DNA from: Reticulitermes speratus
Lineage: Eukaryota > Arthropoda > Insecta > Blattodea > Rhinotermitidae
NCBI GenBank assembly: GCA_021186555.1
Contig: JAJKFL010000012.1
Location: 1,860,001-1,924,000 of the forward strand
Direction: 5' to 3'
Length of the DNA: 64,000 nt
Under the pieces are notes generated by a model that saw nothing but the letters and a program-made list of their open reading frames with translations, was not told the origin of the DNA and searched no databases. This document shows, in pieces, positions 11,903 through 22,665 of the stretch. Within the stretch, counting starts at the first letter, position 1, and each line of letters starts with the position of its first letter. Made by a program: the position numbers and the translations under genes.

Positions 11903-13175
11903 AGGCAGCAGGTTGCCCCAAAACAGTGATACTCAAAATACGAATCTTCTGGAACATAATGCTGTGTAGATGTGTGAATAGTTCCTGATGTTCTGAACAA
12001 CTGCAGCGCCTTCAGCTTGAGGTTCAAGCACAATAATCATTGAAAACGGTCAAGAACTACTTACTCGAGAGCAAAGGGTCACAACCCAGATGACTTGAAT
12101 CTTCAACACACCATGTCATAACTTAAAATCTCACATACTGGTACAATATTCAAGAAGGCAGTAGTCTTTAAGTTTCTTTTATGTTGAAACAAAGTGAACA
12201 GTGATGCAACACTGTGCAATGGAATGCACAAAATACAGCACAACACTCAACATCTTCAGTACTGCACAGTTACACATTACAACAGATGTGTGTAACAGTT
12301 GGTATCCCTGTCACTTTGTAACACAACTCCACTCACTACAATTAATTATATTACATATGGTCATGATTTTATCTGACAATTATTGGATGCCACTTCTTGT
12401 TGATGACTTTACTGTATTAACATAGCCCACTTAGTTGACTGACCATGAATGCAGCATTAGGTGACAAACAAAAGTTGAACATCAGCAGACATCTTACCTA
12501 ATGGTACACTGCAAATAACCAGACACACCACATCCACTTCAGGCAGGACTTCTTAATTTCAGTTAGCTCGTTTGCCTCATTAGCGTTATCGACAAAAGTT
12601 CTACAGGTTCCATGTACTGTGAAAGATGCTCTTTGATGTGCAGGAACAGGGTGAACATTCCACCAAGCACTGCAATGTTCAACAAACATGTGACACTACC
12701 ACACACACAAATTTATCCAAGAATTGCAATGAGCAAATAGGCATCCGACACAACATTCGCATGTAAGCACTTCACTCTGCAAATCACAGTACATACAATC
12801 CATTATCGTGCTAAAGTAATACACATTACTGTCATTAACTGAATGATGTTTCGCGAATATCCAAAAAGATGGATCAAGTTGTATTCAAACACACCAAGCT
12901 TCCATATGCTACAAGCCATAACCATGGAGAGGTTGTCTTATGAAGAGAAGTTTCACTGCAGAAAACCCTCACCCTTGTAACCATACGAGTTCAGTCCTCA
13001 TTACCAACGCACATCTTAAATATATTCCTAAATAATTTCACGGGTACTTTCGAACAGCACTGGTTTCAGACATGCCGATGTGTATGTACTGTAAAATATG
13101 GAAGAAACGGCATATCAGTATAACAGACACCTTTAATTTCTGCAAGATGAATAACTTCGCGACATTTTCAATACT
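11903..13175. other. Dicer upstream region, nothing recognised
   Basis: AT-rich sequence with no gene or repeat that I recognise. The Dicer promoter and any non-coding first exon could be here. Confidence 0.4.
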
Positions 13176-13999
13176 CTGCACTAATGCCACACCCTTAATT
13201 GTTTTCAAGGCTCCTACGAAACACTTATCAAAACCTGCGTAAATATCTGAAACACTTGAACTATGCGAAATACATACACATTGCCCATTTCGGTAGGTAC
13301 TGCATAATTTTCACAAAACTGTCAAGACTTCTTTACCTTTGTTGACGCGTGGAACTCAAATCGACATTAACTTTACTGCAACACCGACTTTTGTGCTTTA
13401 TTTGAAGTCTGCCGTTCAATGTAAACGATTGCGACTGAACATGAAATAGGCGATGAAATTACTTACCACAGTACTAAGCCTCGTATGTAACAACACTGCC
13501 GGCCTCGCCCTACACTATGGCCGTACACTTGTCTCCAAATCAACACCACTACCACTACCTCGACTCACACATGGTTACCAAACTATGCACCGTGCACATA
13601 CAACCAAGCCAATGCTCTGATCCGTCATTGCTAGTGCCCGAGATTGGCAGACATGAATCACGAAATTTACGGGGAACTGTAAAACGTGGCAAACGGTAAT
13701 TTGCTGCCTGACGAGAAACGGCAAGCACGATCACTCACACCCAAGAGTGACAAAACCTGGGTGGGTTTCTAACCTGTGCCATGCATTAACTACACGTTAC
13801 CTATACATATCCGGCCACAACCTTTTCGTGTTTTTTTTTTACAAAATAACAATTACAAATTCACATTTCAGCATTGTGTAAGGTAGGCATAATTTATACA
13901 TGCATGACATACATGTGTCCACTGTACTTGGTCAAATCAAATCCGTTGACATGGGGGTGTGGGGGGGGGGGGGGGGGCGCGGAAAGTTCTACATGTGAA

Positions 14000-14500
14000 G
14001 CAGAAAAGATTCGTATGCAGAGTTTTGATGGGGAAGCCTGAAGGAAAATGATATAGGTGTACAGCCGTCCCTCACTTATTCGACAGGTTAGGGACCAGAG
14101 CACTGTCGAAAACCGGAAATCGTCGAAATTCGGAACCCAGACTTTTCTTAGCTTGCAAATGCATTTTGGCCGCCGAAAAACGTAACTATCGCACTATATA
14201 TTACTTCTATACACAGACTGAACGAAAAGATGGCGCAGAGTCGATTGAGAGGAAAAGCAGCGCGCGGAAGGTCGTGGAAGCGTGGCGAAACAGGTCGAAT
14301 GTATGGGTTCTGGTTGTAATTGAAAAGTGTCGAAAGAGCGGGGGGACGCCTGTATTTGTGAGGATAATAGTAACATATATCTTGAAGGAATAGGATGGAA
14401 TGGTGTGGAATGGACTAATCTGGCTCGGGATACGTGGCGGACAAGTGTGAACATGGTAATAAACCTGCGGGTTCCATAACAGCGGAGAATTTCTTGAGTA
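14000..14500 (+). pseudogene. LINE ORF2 C-terminal fragment split by a MITE
   Basis: 14000-14050 reads KRFVCRVLMGKPEGK and 14385-14480 reads IGWNGVEWTNLARDTWRTSV then NMVINLRVP. This is the C-terminal tail of a non-LTR retrotransposon polyprotein. Relatives lie at 24740-24860, 48890-49140, 53840-53885 (minus) and 55610-55945. The MITE at 14062-14352 interrupts it. Confidence 0.65.
14062..14352. mobile_element. MITE with about 23-bp TIRs and TA target duplication
   Basis: The left end CAGCCGTCCCTCACTTATTC and the right end (reverse complement CAGGCGTCCCCCCGCTCTTT) are imperfect inverted repeats. Both sides are flanked by TA (14060-14061, 14353-14354), typical of Tc1/mariner/pogo-type elements. 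It is 291 bp and non-coding, and it splits a LINE fragment. Confidence 0.75.
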
Positions 14501-14954
14501 GCTGACAAACTATTGGTTTCTGTATAGTCAGTCAGGGCATTCACGTTCTTTAATGTAAGACATGTTGATATAAGTATGCCTACATATGTCATTCCATTTC
14601 TACAATCTGACCCAACATGTCGTTTGACACACGTTTTATCAGCAACTTGCTTTGCATCATAAAAGAGCCGTTGTACAGACATAACAGACACTGTAAGTTG
14701 GAAACCTTAGTTATTGCAAGTTCGAGATCTCCCCCTTACATCAGTGAATGCATAGCAAATGCATATCACAATTAGAAAATTAAAAATTGTATGTATGTAG
14801 CCTAAGTAAGGTGTTAGAATTAAGATAAACGTTAAAATGTTGCCAATGTTGTTATAAAAGGAATTTTTAAAAAATAGTTAAACAGTACTACAATAAAAAA
14901 GTGAGACAAGCAGTCACCTGTACACCAACCAACCAAAGAGCTAACTAATGGAGG

Positions 14955-16554
14955 AGACCCTCAACAACAGACACCTTACACTATAACTAGCAGACCCTCA
15001 ACAACACACACCTTACACTATAACTAGCAGACCCTCAACAACACACACCTTACACTATAACTAGCAGACCCTCAACAACAGACACCTTACACTATAACTA
15101 GCAGACCCTCAACAACAGACACCTTACACTATAACTAGCAGACCCTCAACAACACACACCTTACACTATAACTAGCAGACCCTCAACAACACACACCTTA
15201 CACTATAACTAGCAGACCCTCAACAACACACACCTTACACTATAACTAGCAGACCCTCAACAACAGACACCTTACACTATAACTAGCAGACCCTCAACAA
15301 CAGACACCTTACACTATAACTAGCAGACCCTCAACAACAGACACCTTACACTATAACTAGCAGACCCTCAACAACACACACCTTACACTATAACTAGCAG
15401 ACCCTCAACAACACACACCTTACACTATAACTAGCAGACCCTCAACAACAGACACCTTACACTATAACTAGCAGACCCTCAACAACAGACACCTTACACT
15501 ATAACTAGCAGACCCTCAACAACACACACCTTACACTATAACTAGCAGACCCTCAACAACACACACCTTACACTATAACTAGCAGACCCTCAACAACACA
15601 CACCTTACACTATAACTAGCAGACCCTCAACAACACACACCTTACACTATAACTAGCAGACCCTCAACAACACACACCTTACACTATAACTAGCAGACCT
15701 CAACAACACACACCTTACACTATAACTAGCAGACCCTCAACAACACACACCTTACACTATAACTAGCAGACCCTCAACAACACACACCTTACACTATAAC
15801 TAGCAGACCCTCAACAACAGACACCTTACACTATGACTAGCAGACCCTCAACAACACACACCTTACACTATAACTAGCGGACCCTCAACAACACACACCT
15901 TACACTATAACTAGCAGACCCTCAACAACACACACCTTACACTATAACTAGCAGACCTCAACAACAGACACCTTACACTATAACTAGCAGACCCTCAACA
16001 ACAGACACCTTACACTATAACTAGCAGACCCTCAACAACACACACCTTACACTATAACTAGCAGACCCTCAACAACACACACCTTAAACTATAACTAGCA
16101 GACCCTCAACAACAGACACCTTACACTATAACTAGCAGACCCTCAACAACACACACCTTACACTATAACTAGCAGACCCTCAACAACACACACCTTACAC
16201 TATAACTAGCAGACCCTCAACAACAGACACCTTACACTATAACTAGCAGACCCTCAACAACAGACACCTTACACTATAACTAGCAGACCCTCAACAACAG
16301 ACACCTTACACTATAACTAGCAGACCCTCAACAACACACACCTTACACTATAACTAGCAGACCCTCAACAACACACACCTTACACTATAACTAGCAGACC
16401 CTCAACAACAGACACCTTACACTATAACTAGCAGACCCTCAACAACACACACCTTACACTATAACTAGCAGACCCTCAACAACACACACCTTACACTATA
16501 ACTAGCAGACCCTCAACAACAGACACCTTACACTATAACTAGCCGACCCTCAAC
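14955..16554. repeat. Minisatellite, 37-bp unit, about 43 copies
   Basis: The unit is AGACCCTCAACAACACACAC plus CTTACACTATAACTAGC. One position alternates (CAACAGACACC or CAACACACACC), giving blocks of the two types along the array. Two units have lost a C (AGACCTC). Confidence 0.97.
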
Positions 16555-17140
16555 CCTCTTAAGTAGCGGTACACTTTGGCTGTATAGCTACATCTGTAGG
16601 AGCGTACAGTCTTGAGTGGCGGTACACTTTGGCTGTATAGCTGTAGGAGCGTACAGTCTTAAGTGGCGGTACACTTTGGCTGTATAGCTACAGCTCTAGG
16701 AGCGTACAGTCCTCTTAAGTAGCGGTACACTTTGGCTGTATAGCTACAGCTCTAGGAGCGTACAGTCCTCTTAAGTAGCGGTACACTTTGGCTGTATAGC
16801 TACAGCTGTAGGAGCGTACAGTCTTAAGTGGCGGTACACTTTGGCTGTATAGCTACAGCTCTAGGAGCGTACAGTCCTCTTAAGTAGCGGTACACTTTGG
16901 CTGTATAGCTACAGCTGTAGGAGCGTACAGTCTTAAGTAGCGGTACACTTTGGCTGTATAGCTACAGCTCTAGGACCGTACAGTCTTCTTAAGTAGCGGT
17001 ACACTTTGGCTGTATAGCTACAGCTCTAGGACCGTACAGTCTTCTTAACTAAGGCGGTACACTTTGGCAGTATAGCTACAGCTCTAGGACCGTACAGTCT
17101 TCTTAACTAAGGCGGTACACTTTGGCAGTATAGCTGTCTG
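16555..17140. repeat. Minisatellite, about 53-56-bp unit, about 10 copies
   Basis: The unit includes AGCGGTACACTTTGGCTGTA, TAGCTACAGCTCTAGGAGCG and TACAGTC. It directly abuts the 37-bp array, and its last units diverge (CTAAGGCGGTAC). Confidence 0.93.
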
Positions 17141-17343
17141 CGTGTTGAACACAGCGTGGCGTTATCGCTATTATATTCGCGAGTCTATAACATAACACAC
17201 GGGTGAAACCGCCATTACCGGGGGGTGGGGGGGGGGGTGGAGTGCGGGCCTTGCCCGACTTTGTATTAAACCCTGGCATTCACCTTACAACTGAGGAAAA
17301 ATCACGGAAAAATCCTCAGTCAGGATAGTCGAAAAGCGCCTAG

Positions 17344-17997
17344 CTAATCAGTGCTAGGCACGATACGGTGTCGTCTTGGCCACCGTTTTGCAGGCGGCCT
17401 CGACATGTCTGCTGACCTGTCCCCGTAGCTTGGCGCCAGGCGACGTGGGTCAGCACTCGGTCAGCGTGAATATCTGCCGAGTTGCTGAACTGAGGGGTTC
17501 CCCACACCAGCTAACTTTGAGTCGTAACTCTCGGTTATGGCTCTGATGTGTTCGGCAAAGAAAGGAACTCGCAAATCCTCGTTAATTTGCACGTTAGTAA
17601 TGTACCAAGGTGCACCAGTAGCAATGCGAAGACACTTGGATTGAAGAACCTGCAGCTTTCTGGGGTGGCTGCAGGCGGCGGACCTCCAAATGGGGCACGC
17701 ATAGTCCATCATGGGCCGTATGAGCTGCTTATACAGCAGAACTCTGTTCCTGATGGACAGACCGCTTCTCCTGTGCAGGAGAGGCCCAAGCAGACGCAGT
17801 CTTTGGGCAGCTTTCTTCTTGACCTGGACGATATGAGGCGACCAGGTCATCCGTGTATCAAGGATCACTCCCAAATATCGGGCTGTATCGACCCATTGGA
17901 TTGGCTCCCCTAGGAGCTGCACCGGTCGAGGCTTGCAGACTCGCCACCGGCCTTCGCAATGAGCATCAGGAGTCAACTGTAAAGTTTTGGTTGATAT
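17344..17997 (-). pseudogene. jockey-like LINE, C-terminal end of ORF2
   Basis: Minus-strand translation contains WVDTARYLGVILDTRMTW, LLYKQLIRPMMDYACPIWRS and KLQVLQSKCLRIATGAPWYI, the conserved region after the reverse transcriptase in jockey-clade LINEs. One in-frame TGA lies near 17461; the same frame then continues to a natural-looking end (RRHRIVPSTD, stop at 17346-17344). Its upstream part is cut off exactly at the mariner end (17999). It is a 5'-truncated, non-functional copy. Confidence 0.85.
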
Positions 17998-17998
17998 A

Positions 17999-19327
17999 CG
18001 AGGGCTGTCCAAAAAGTATCCGACTATATTTTTTTCCGCGGTAATTATGGCGAAAGGGTGGGGAAACTGAGCGTAGTGGTAGAAGGGACTTTCATGCGTA
18101 CGCGTGATTTTTTGCTGCCTCGCAACACCGCCGGATGCGTCTGTCGCTGCCAGATAGCGAAGTGGTGTAACACGTGTTCGTCGCATTCTCGTTTCGCTCA
18201 AGATGACAGAATGTTTGGAGCAGCGATACTGCATCAAGTTTTGTCAGAAACTTGGGGATAACCAAGCAGAAACAATCCGCAAAATTCAGCAGGCTTTCGG
18301 TGATGATGCAATGGGGGTCACTCAAATTAAAGTGGTTCAACCGCTTTAAAGTTGGCCGCATGTCGGCGGACAGTGACCAGCGTTCCGGGAGACCGTCAAC
18401 GAGCCGAAATGCTGATGTCATTGACAAAGTGCGGACATTGATCATGGAGGACCGTCGTTTGACCGTCCGGGAAATTGCTGATGAGGTTGGGATCAGCAGA
18501 GGTTCCGCAAACAAGATTTTAACTGTGGATGTGGGCATGAGAAGAGTGGCGGCAAAATTTGTGCCCAAGCTGCTTTCGCCGGAGCAGCAACAACTCCGCC
18601 TTGAGGTCACGCAGGACATGCTGGAGTGCGCCAACAGGGATCCTGAGTTCCTGAAGACTGTGATCACTGGTGACGAGTCGTGGGTGTACGGATATGACCC
18701 GGAAACCAAGGTCCAGTCGTCACAATGGAAGCATCCAACGTCCCCGAGGCCCAAAAAAGCACGACACGTTCGGAGCAATGTGAAGGTGATACTGACTGTT
18801 TTCTTCGATTACCGGGGTGTTGTGCATCATGAGTACGCACCACTAGGCCAAACTGTTAATAAGGAGTACTACCAAGAAGTCCTGCGTCATCTTCGTGATG
18901 CAGTTCGGCGCAAGAGACCGGAGCTGTGGGACGCACGCAACTGTCAGCTGCATCATGACAATGCCCCAGCTCATTCATCACACCTGATGCAGGGTTTCCT
19001 GGCTAAGCACGGCATTCCGCAGGTTCGCCAGGCTCCCTACTCTCCTGACATGGCTCCTTGTGATTTCTGGCTGTTCCCGAGATTGAAGACACCGCTAAAA
19101 GGCTCCCGTTTTGACAGCCGCGAGGACATCATACAGAACGCGACGGCGCAGCTGCACACCATTCCAAAACAAGCCTTCCAGAATTGCTTCCAGCGATGGA
19201 AGGACCGCTGGGCTAAGTGTGTGGAGTCACAAAGGGACTACTTTGAAGGGGATTAGGTATTGTAACCACCCAGATACAGAACTTCTTTTTCCCGGCCCAA
19301 GGTCGGATACTTTTTGGACAGACCTCG
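17999..19327 (+). mobile_element. mariner transposon, almost complete
   Basis: The TIRs are CGAGGGCTGTCCAAAAAGTA at the left (17999-18024) and its near-perfect inverted partner at the right (19301-19327), one mismatch in about 26 bp. The length of 1.33 kb is normal for mariner. TA precedes the left end; no TA follows the right end, where the element abuts another repeat (from 19328), so the right flank has changed since insertion. Confidence 0.93.
18203..19256 (+). pseudogene. mariner transposase (DD34D) with one frameshift
   Basis: Cut-and-paste transposase. Reading starts at ATG 18203 (MTECLEQRYCIKFCQKLGDN). A 2-base deletion near 18331 (ATTAAAGTGGTTC where AAAGAGTGGTTC is expected) shifts the frame; the remainder is open to the TAG at 19254-19256. 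With the two bases counted the protein would be 351 residues, normal for the family. The catalytic triad is intact: TGDESWVYGY, HHDNAPAH and PYSPDMAPCDFW, with 34 residues between the second and third D. The paired N-terminal HTH domains are recognisable (SGRPSTSRNADVI; LTVREIADEVGISRGSANKI). The long plus frame from 18252 misses the true N-terminus. It lies inside a jockey-like LINE remnant. Confidence 0.92.
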
Positions 19328-19740
19328 GAGCGGTACTAATAGGAGACACCGGCCGGCCGGTGTCTCCTACTAGTACCGCCTTATGAGCCGAAAATAGTTG
19401 CCCAAAAAATGTGCCAAACGGCTTGTTGGGTCAGATTGTAGACACTGAATAAAATACATACTCATTCATGTTCATCGCAATACGTTTATAATAAAACAGT
19501 TAACACACACAAAACGAGTACCAGTCATTTGTTTTACTTGTATATCGATGTCTTCAAATACGCTTCATATACAGCACTGTGTGTGCAGGCCTATAATATC
19601 GAATTAATTATATTATTCATACCGTGATTCTTCTTACAATCATCACATCAACCAACTCATGCGCCGAATAAAATATATTCCTAAGCTATTATAAAAACCC
19701 CTACACGTTTCAGCACCAACGTGCCATCATCAGGGCGGGC
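19328..19740 (-). repeat. Interspersed repeat with 50-bp palindrome, copy 1
   Basis: Nearly identical to 25310-25720. One end is a 50-bp palindrome (19330-19379, one mismatched pair, centre CCGGCCGG). The other end is a hammerhead-like motif on the minus strand (19698-19736: CTGATGA, GCAC/GTGC stem, GAAAC). No coding capacity is seen. Confidence 0.8.
19698..19736 (-). ncRNA. Hammerhead-like motif
   Basis: Minus strand: CCTGATGATGGCACGTTGG then TGCTGAAACGTGTAGGGG. A GGCAC/GTGCT stem (one G-T pair) separates CTGATGA from GAAAC. Stem I is only partly pairable. It has the same extra T after the core as the copy at 3721. Confidence 0.35.
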
Positions 19741-19748
19741 CAACAGTT

Positions 19749-20093
19749 ATAAATATAAACATACCACCAGATGTGGATATTGATAAGGAAGACCTAGAAG
19801 TACTGATGCCAGAGGATAAATATACCATCATACTTGGAGATACAAACGCCAAATACAGCACTTTGAATATCTCATCAAATAACAACAGAGGAACGGTCCT
19901 TTATGAATGGATTTTGAACAATATCGTTCTTCTCAACAACAAGCAGCCAACATTTCAATCACCGGCAACAGGAAACTGCAGCACTATTGACATAACACTC
20001 GTTACTGAAGAAGTTTCCTGGAAAATACCGAGCTGGGACGTCGTAGGCAAAGACCTATCCAGTGACCACTTTCCAATAACTACAACTATCAGC
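19749..20093 (+). pseudogene. LINE endonuclease (EEP) fragment
   Basis: Plus-strand frame with KYTIILGDTNAKYSTLNI, TFQSPATGNCSTIDITLV and DLSSDHFPITTTI, the C-terminal half of an APE-type LINE endonuclease (GD.N motif and terminal SDH). It is cut on the left by the repeat at 19328-19740 and on the right by segmental copy B. It has no start or RT part. Confidence 0.78.
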
Positions 20094-20639
20094 CCTGCAC
20101 TAATGCCACGCCCTTAATTAAATCTTTTCAAGGCTCCTACGAAACACTTATCAAAACCTGCGTAAATATCTGAAACACTTGAACTATGCGAAATACATAC
20201 ACACTGCCCACTTCGGTAGGTACTGCGCAATTTTCACAAAACTGTCAAGACTTCTTTACCTTTGTTCACGCGTGGAACTGAAATTGACATTAACTTTACT
20301 GCAACACCGACTTTTGTGCTTTATTTGAAGTCTGCCGTTCAATGCAAACGATTGCGACTGAACATGAAATAGACAATGAAATTACTTACCACAGCAGACG
20401 GTTTCTTATGCAACACCACTGCCGACCTCGCCCTAAACTATGGCCGTACACTTGTCTACCAATCTATACTTCTCTTGCATCGACCACTAACTCGACTCAC
20501 ACACGGTAACCAAACTAGGCACCATGTACATGCAACCTAGGCAATGCTCTGATCCGTCATTGCTAGTGCCCGAGATTGGCAGACATGAATCACGTATTTA
20601 CAGGGAAGAACTGTAATTCGTGGCAAACGGTAATTAGCT

Positions 20640-20867
20640 AAATTCCAAAAGCTTCTGACGATGGTATATAACATTGAGAACTAATTGTCTTCTGGACTTT
20701 GTCCATCGTCCGGATAAAATATAAAATCACGACGTTTCGGAACCTGGTTCTTCTTCCGTCTTCATGTGAAGGGGAGGGAAGACACCTACTCAAAATCGGG
20801 CCATTAGACCGAGCTAATCTCAATCACTGGACGATGGACAAAGCCCATAAGACAATTAGTTTTCAAT
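20640..20867. mobile_element. Small foldback insert with GGTAATTNGCT target duplication
   Basis: Absent from copy A (13690-13705), so the insertion is directly visible. GGTAATTAGCT (20629-20639) and GGTAATTGGCT (20868-20878) flank it. Inverted arms of about 40 bp lie at 20671-20710 and 20828-20867. The minus strand holds a TGAAGACGG...CCGAAACGT motif of the hammerhead-like group. Confidence 0.75.
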
Positions 20868-21029
20868 GGTAATTGGCTGCCTGACGAGAAACAAAGGCAA
20901 CAAGCACGATGACTCACACCCAAGTGACAAAACCTGGGTGGGTTTCTTACCTGTGCCATGCATTAACTACGTTACCTATACATATCCGGCCACAACCTTT
21001 TCGTGTTTTTTACAAAATAACAATTACAA

Positions 21030-21304
21030 TTCACTGTTTACGAACCAACTACACGCACTTTTTAACGTAAAAAAGTGACTTGAGGCCTGCATACAGGTTG
21101 ACTGAACTGCTTGTGACCGCGGAGTGAATACATATGGGTGTGGACTGAACGTAATTTTGTACCCCCTGATGATGGTCTTTAAGAGGACCGAAACATATGT
21201 ACAGGTGAACTTCAAAATAAAAAGTTAAAGTGAAAAAGTGCATTTAGTTGGTTGATAAACAGTGAATTGTTAAAGAAGATGCACGGTGAGATTAATATAA
21301 AGTA
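21030..21304. mobile_element. Small foldback insert with 12-bp target duplication
   Basis: TAACAATTACAA at 21018-21029 and 21305-21316 flanks 275 bp missing from copy A. Inverted arms of about 40 bp begin TTCACTGTTTACGAACCAAC at the left; their partner lies at about 21225-21270. A hammerhead-like motif (21161-21205) lies between the arms. Confidence 0.78.
21161..21205 (+). ncRNA. Hammerhead-like motif
   Basis: CTGATGA (21166-21172), extra T, GGTC/GACC stem, GAAACATATGTA. Same stem III and predicted cleavage base as the copy at 3721, but stem I (ACCCC with CAGGTG) does not pair well, so it is probably decayed. Confidence 0.35.
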
Positions 21305-21745
21305 TAACAATTACAAATTTGCATTTCAGTATTGTTTAAAGTAGGCATAATTTATACATGCATGACATACATGTGCCACTATACTCGGCCAAACAAAGCA
21401 GTTGTGATGGGGGGGGGGGGGGGGGTGCGGCATATCGCACATGTGGGGGAGAAAAGATTCTCACATAATCAGCAAACATTATGGTATCCATTAAGTCCCA
21501 ATACCGACCACTGAGGGACTCCATGCATCACTATCTCCCATTTTGAAATGTAATTTTGTGCAGAATTAGACTTCAGTTCCACTCTTTGCTTTCTGCTAGC
21601 CAAATAAGATGTAAACCAGTCTAAGATTTTATCTTGTATACCATAATACTCGTATTTCAATTTCTGCAACAAAATTTCATGATTCGCACAATCAAATGCC
21701 TTAGAAAGATCACAAAAGATACCACCAATATGCCTTTTAGAGTTA

Positions 21746-22665
21746 CAGTGGTGCCTCACAATTCAACACTAATCCGTCGCCGAAGTAATGTCGAAATGCG
21801 AAACTGTCGAATTGCGGGACAATATTTCCCATATAAGTCTATTGAAAATAGATTAATTCGTTGTCGGACCCCCAAGGGGGAGAGAAATACACCATAATGG
21901 ATTATTTACTTTACTATACTAACACACTAAATTACGAAATACACTATTATAGTCACAACACAACAGTTTATTGAGCCTTAGATTTTGGAACGGGGTCTTC
22001 TTTATCCTGTTCTACCTCTTCTCGTCTCCTCTTCTCCTCCCCATGTCTGAGAACACTATGAATGCCTGTTCTACCTTTGAATCTATGAAACCATCCTCTG
22101 CTTGCTTTGAATTCCTCAGTTTTATTTGAGGTAGATCCTGGAGTTTTCTTCTGCAGTTCTTCAAAAATTAACCTAGCCTTCTCACAGATCATTGCTTGAG
22201 TTACTGGATCTCCCTTCATCTGTCTTTCTTTAATCCAGGTAATAAGCAGCTTTTCCATCTCTTCATTGATCGAAGATCTATTCTTGTCAGAAATCTTCAT
22301 TGCTCCAACAGACACCCTATCACTCATAATCTTCTCTCTCTGTTGCCAAAAAGTTGCCACAGTTGACCTAACGCCATACTCTTGAGCTACACTTGTAATT
22401 GTGCTACCTTTTTCCACTTTATCTACAATTTCTTTCTTCTTCTCTATGCTCAACCAAGTGTGTATTTTCCGTTCACTTCTGTTTTTACTCATTCTTAATG
22501 CTGTAGGGTATGAAAAATGCAGAATTGAAAATTCGCACAAACAACACGAGCAAACACCAACGCACTTCAATAAGAACTGACAAATAACAAATGACAACGC
22601 ACAATTCTATGCACGCGCATGCGCCGGCTGGCGCAACTCAACTGTCGAATTGCGAGGCACCACTG
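21746..22665 (-). mobile_element. Tigger/pogo-like element nested in the LINE
   Basis: TIRs of about 22 bp: CAGTGGTGCCTCACAATTCA at the left and reverse complement CAGTGGTGCCTCGCAATTCG at the right, with TA on both sides (21744-21745, 22666-22667). It is 920 bp. It splits the LINE RT between NILNAC and KRHIGGIFCDLSKAF, so it is younger than the LINE copy. Confidence 0.93.
21968..22492 (-). CDS. Truncated Tigger/CENP-B-type DNA-binding protein, 174 aa
   Basis: Starts MSKNRSERKIHTWLSIEKKK at 22492, though the frame is open further upstream. It contains a psq-type HTH (EIVDKVEKGSTITSVAQEYG) and a CENP-B HTH (LITWIKERQMKGDPVTQAMI through WFHRFKGRTGIH). The frame ends at 21968 with a charged tail (EKRRREEVEQDKED), and the DDE nuclease is absent. 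Such a protein could bind TIRs but could not cut DNA. The frame is intact; whether it is expressed is unknown. The element is non-autonomous. Confidence 0.8.
   Translation of the reverse strand: MSKNRSERKIHTWLSIEKKKEIVDKVEKGSTITSVAQEYGVRSTVATFWQQREKIMSDRVSVGAMKISDKNRSSINEEMEKLLITWIKERQMKGDPVTQAMICEKARLIFEELQKKTPGSTSNKTEEFKASRGWFHRFKGRTGIHSVLRHGEEKRRREEVEQDKEDPVPKSKAQ

Larger units (their letters stand above)
13176..14904. repeat. Segmental repeat copy A
   Basis: Begins CTGCACTAATGCC and matches 20094-25275 in pieces: 13176-13990 with 20094-21440, and 14385-14904 with 24740-25275. Copy B carries extra inserts (20640-20867, 21030-21304) and a LINE. Copy A instead carries a small MITE (14062-14352). 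Both contain the poly(G) run and a LINE 3' end. Confidence 0.8.
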
